Assembly: GCA_050742455.1 (NCBI GenBank)
Contig: JBOGIG010000038.1
Coordinates: 1 to 5,617, forward strand
Length of the DNA stretch: 5,617 nt
Reading direction: 5' to 3'
Origin: JBOGIG01 sp050742455
GTDB taxonomy: Bacteria; Actinomycetota; Acidimicrobiia; Acidimicrobiales; JBOGIG01
Below, in pieces: positions 4,790 through 5,617 of the stretch. A program made the position numbers and the translations under genes. Below the pieces are notes generated by a model. That model saw only the letters and a program-made list of their open reading frames with translations, made no database searches and was not told where the DNA came from. Every line of letters begins with the position of its first letter. Position 1 is the first letter of the stretch.

Positions 4790-5616
4790 CCGAGGCCGAC
4801 CAACTCCTACGAGTGGCCATGCAGGACCGGGTGGCCACCGTGACGCTCAATGACCCCGATCGGCGCAATGCCCTAAGTCTCGGCATGGTCGACGCCCTGG
4901 GCCGAGCCTTCGATGAACTGGAGGCCGACGGCGCGGAAGTAGGGGCGGTGGTGATCACCGGAGAGGGAAAAGCCTTCTGCGCCGGTGCCGACCTCGGCGC
5001 CCTCCAAGACAGCGGATCACGAGCTGGCGGGTCACCAGACGGCGGGTCACGAGACGGGGGGTCACGAGACCGCCTGGGGCGTATCTACGAGGGATTCTTG
5101 CGCATCAGCCGGTCCCCGCTGCCCACCGTGGCCGCGGTGAACGGAGCGGCGGTGGGAGCGGGGATGAACCTCGCCCTGGCCTGCGACGTGATCCTGGCCT
5201 CGGAGGCCGCCCGCTTCGACACCCGCTTCTTGTCCATCGGCCTTCACCCCGGCGGGGGCCACACCTGGATGCTCCAGCGACGGGTGGGCCAAGGGCGGGC
5301 CACCGCCATGATTGTGTTCGGCCAAGTCCTCGACGGCCCATCGGCGGTCGAGGCCGGACTGGCCTTGGAGGTGGTGGAGGCCGCCAGTCTGGTGGACCGG
5401 GCGCGCGAGCTGGCCCAAGGGGCAGCCGACGTACCCGCCCCCCTGTCCCGGCGGACCAAGGCCACCCTGGCTCAAATGGCCCAGGTCCAGGACCATGGCG
5501 AGGCAGTGGAACTGGAACTGAACGCCCAGATTTGGTCGATGGGCCAGCCTTTTTTTGCCGAACGGCTGGAAGCCTTACGCCGGCGAATCTCGGAGCGCCG
5601 AGCTCAGTCGGGCTGA
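4786..5616 (+). CDS. Enoyl-CoA hydratase/isomerase (crotonase) family protein
   Basis: A 276-residue crotonase-fold protein that acts on acyl-CoA thioesters in the cytoplasm. The first oxyanion-hole block is Ala-Phe-Cys-Ala-Gly-Ala-Asp-Leu (63-70). The second is Ala-Val-Asn-Gly-Ala-Ala-Val-Gly-Ala-Gly-Met-Asn128-Leu-Ala (117-130), followed by Arg-Phe-Asp-Thr-Arg-Phe148-Leu-Ser-Ile-Gly-Leu-His-Pro-Gly-Gly-Gly-His-Thr (143-160). Aligned by eye with rat crotonase, the two catalytic Glu positions (144 and 164) are Asn128 and Phe148, so standard hydration is doubtful. Between the first oxyanion block and the next helix, residues 76-95 are a Gly-Gly-Ser-Arg-Asp repeat insertion. The GTG start overlaps the SDR stop (GTGA, 4786-4789), and residues 1-30 match the normal family N-terminus. 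A TTA Leu codon occurs near the end (5575-5577). It is probably the third gene of the acyltransferase/SDR operon; any later gene is outside the window. Confidence 0.9.
   Translation: MTEADQLLRVAMQDRVATVTLNDPDRRNALSLGMVDALGRAFDELEADGAEVGAVVITGEGKAFCAGADLGALQDSGSRAGGSPDGGSRDGGSRDRLGRIYEGFLRISRSPLPTVAAVNGAAVGAGMNLALACDVILASEAARFDTRFLSIGLHPGGGHTWMLQRRVGQGRATAMIVFGQVLDGPSAVEAGLALEVVEAASLVDRARELAQGAADVPAPLSRRTKATLAQMAQVQDHGEAVELELNAQIWSMGQPFFAERLEALRRRISERRAQSG
5011..5070 (+). repeat. 15-bp in-frame repeat in the crotonase gene
   Basis: Four contiguous 15-bp units (5011, 5026, 5041, 5056) share the core GGGTCACGAGAC with small changes, and encode Ser-Gly-Ser-Arg-Ala, Gly-Gly-Ser-Pro-Asp and two Gly-Gly-Ser-Arg-Asp. 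The last two are nearly identical, suggesting recent duplication. The frame is kept, and the insertion falls in the loop after the first oxyanion-hole motif, which varies in length among crotonases. Confidence 0.95.
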
Positions 5617-5617
5617 G

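Noticed and set aside
5550..5556. T7 run considered as a terminator tract.
   Set aside because: It lies inside the crotonase coding sequence (Pro-Phe-Phe) with no preceding stable hairpin, and the frame continues normally.

Overview
The window looks like ordinary chromosome from a high-GC actinobacterium, with Acidimicrobiia-like lineages the best guess. The reasons are the high GC by eye, frequent GTG starts, genes that appear to be leaderless (a -10 element 6-8 nt before the start codon), a mycobacterial-type RelE/RelG toxin, an Fpg/Nei-type glycosylase tail, and a paired PlsC-like acyltransferase and extended SDR that resemble the mycobacterial Rv0502/Rv0501 pair. The taxonomic call is inference.

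Layout from left to right: (1) the 3' end of an Fpg/Nei-family DNA glycosylase with its C-terminal zinc finger (1-236). (2) A compact Phd/YefM antitoxin and RelE/ParE toxin operon (279-823), preceded by a promoter whose -10 lies inside a perfect 14-bp palindrome, which suggests a leaderless, autoregulated transcript. (3) A tRNA-Leu(UAA) gene on the minus strand (913-998) with a candidate promoter. (4) A four-helix membrane protein with a Ser-Glu-Thr tandem-repeat N-terminus (1113-1796). (5) A 72-bp GC-rich repeat and hairpin between convergent genes. (6) A double-hotdog MaoC-type (R)-enoyl-CoA hydratase on the minus strand (1869-2711). (7) A 117-bp divergent intergenic region with three 23-bp direct repeats lying between the two outward-facing promoters. 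(8) A tight plus-strand operon: PlsC-like acyltransferase (2829-3737), NAD-dependent epimerase/SDR-like protein (3740-4789) and crotonase-family protein (4786-5616).

The right half reads as lipid or acyl-CoA metabolism. A hydratase-2 type enzyme is transcribed divergently from an acyltransferase/SDR/crotonase operon, and the shared repeat array could co-regulate both sides. Two enzymes in the operon lack the textbook catalytic residues of their superfamilies: the SDR has no Y-x3-K, and the crotonase has neither catalytic Glu. Their precise chemistry is therefore open. Four unrelated tandem repeats (9-, 15-, 23- and 30-bp units) and a G9 homopolymer occur within about 4 kb, which is a notable density. 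I see no CRISPR array, insertion sequence, phage gene or clearly new multi-gene system. The most interesting points are the promoter/operator architecture and the atypical active sites.
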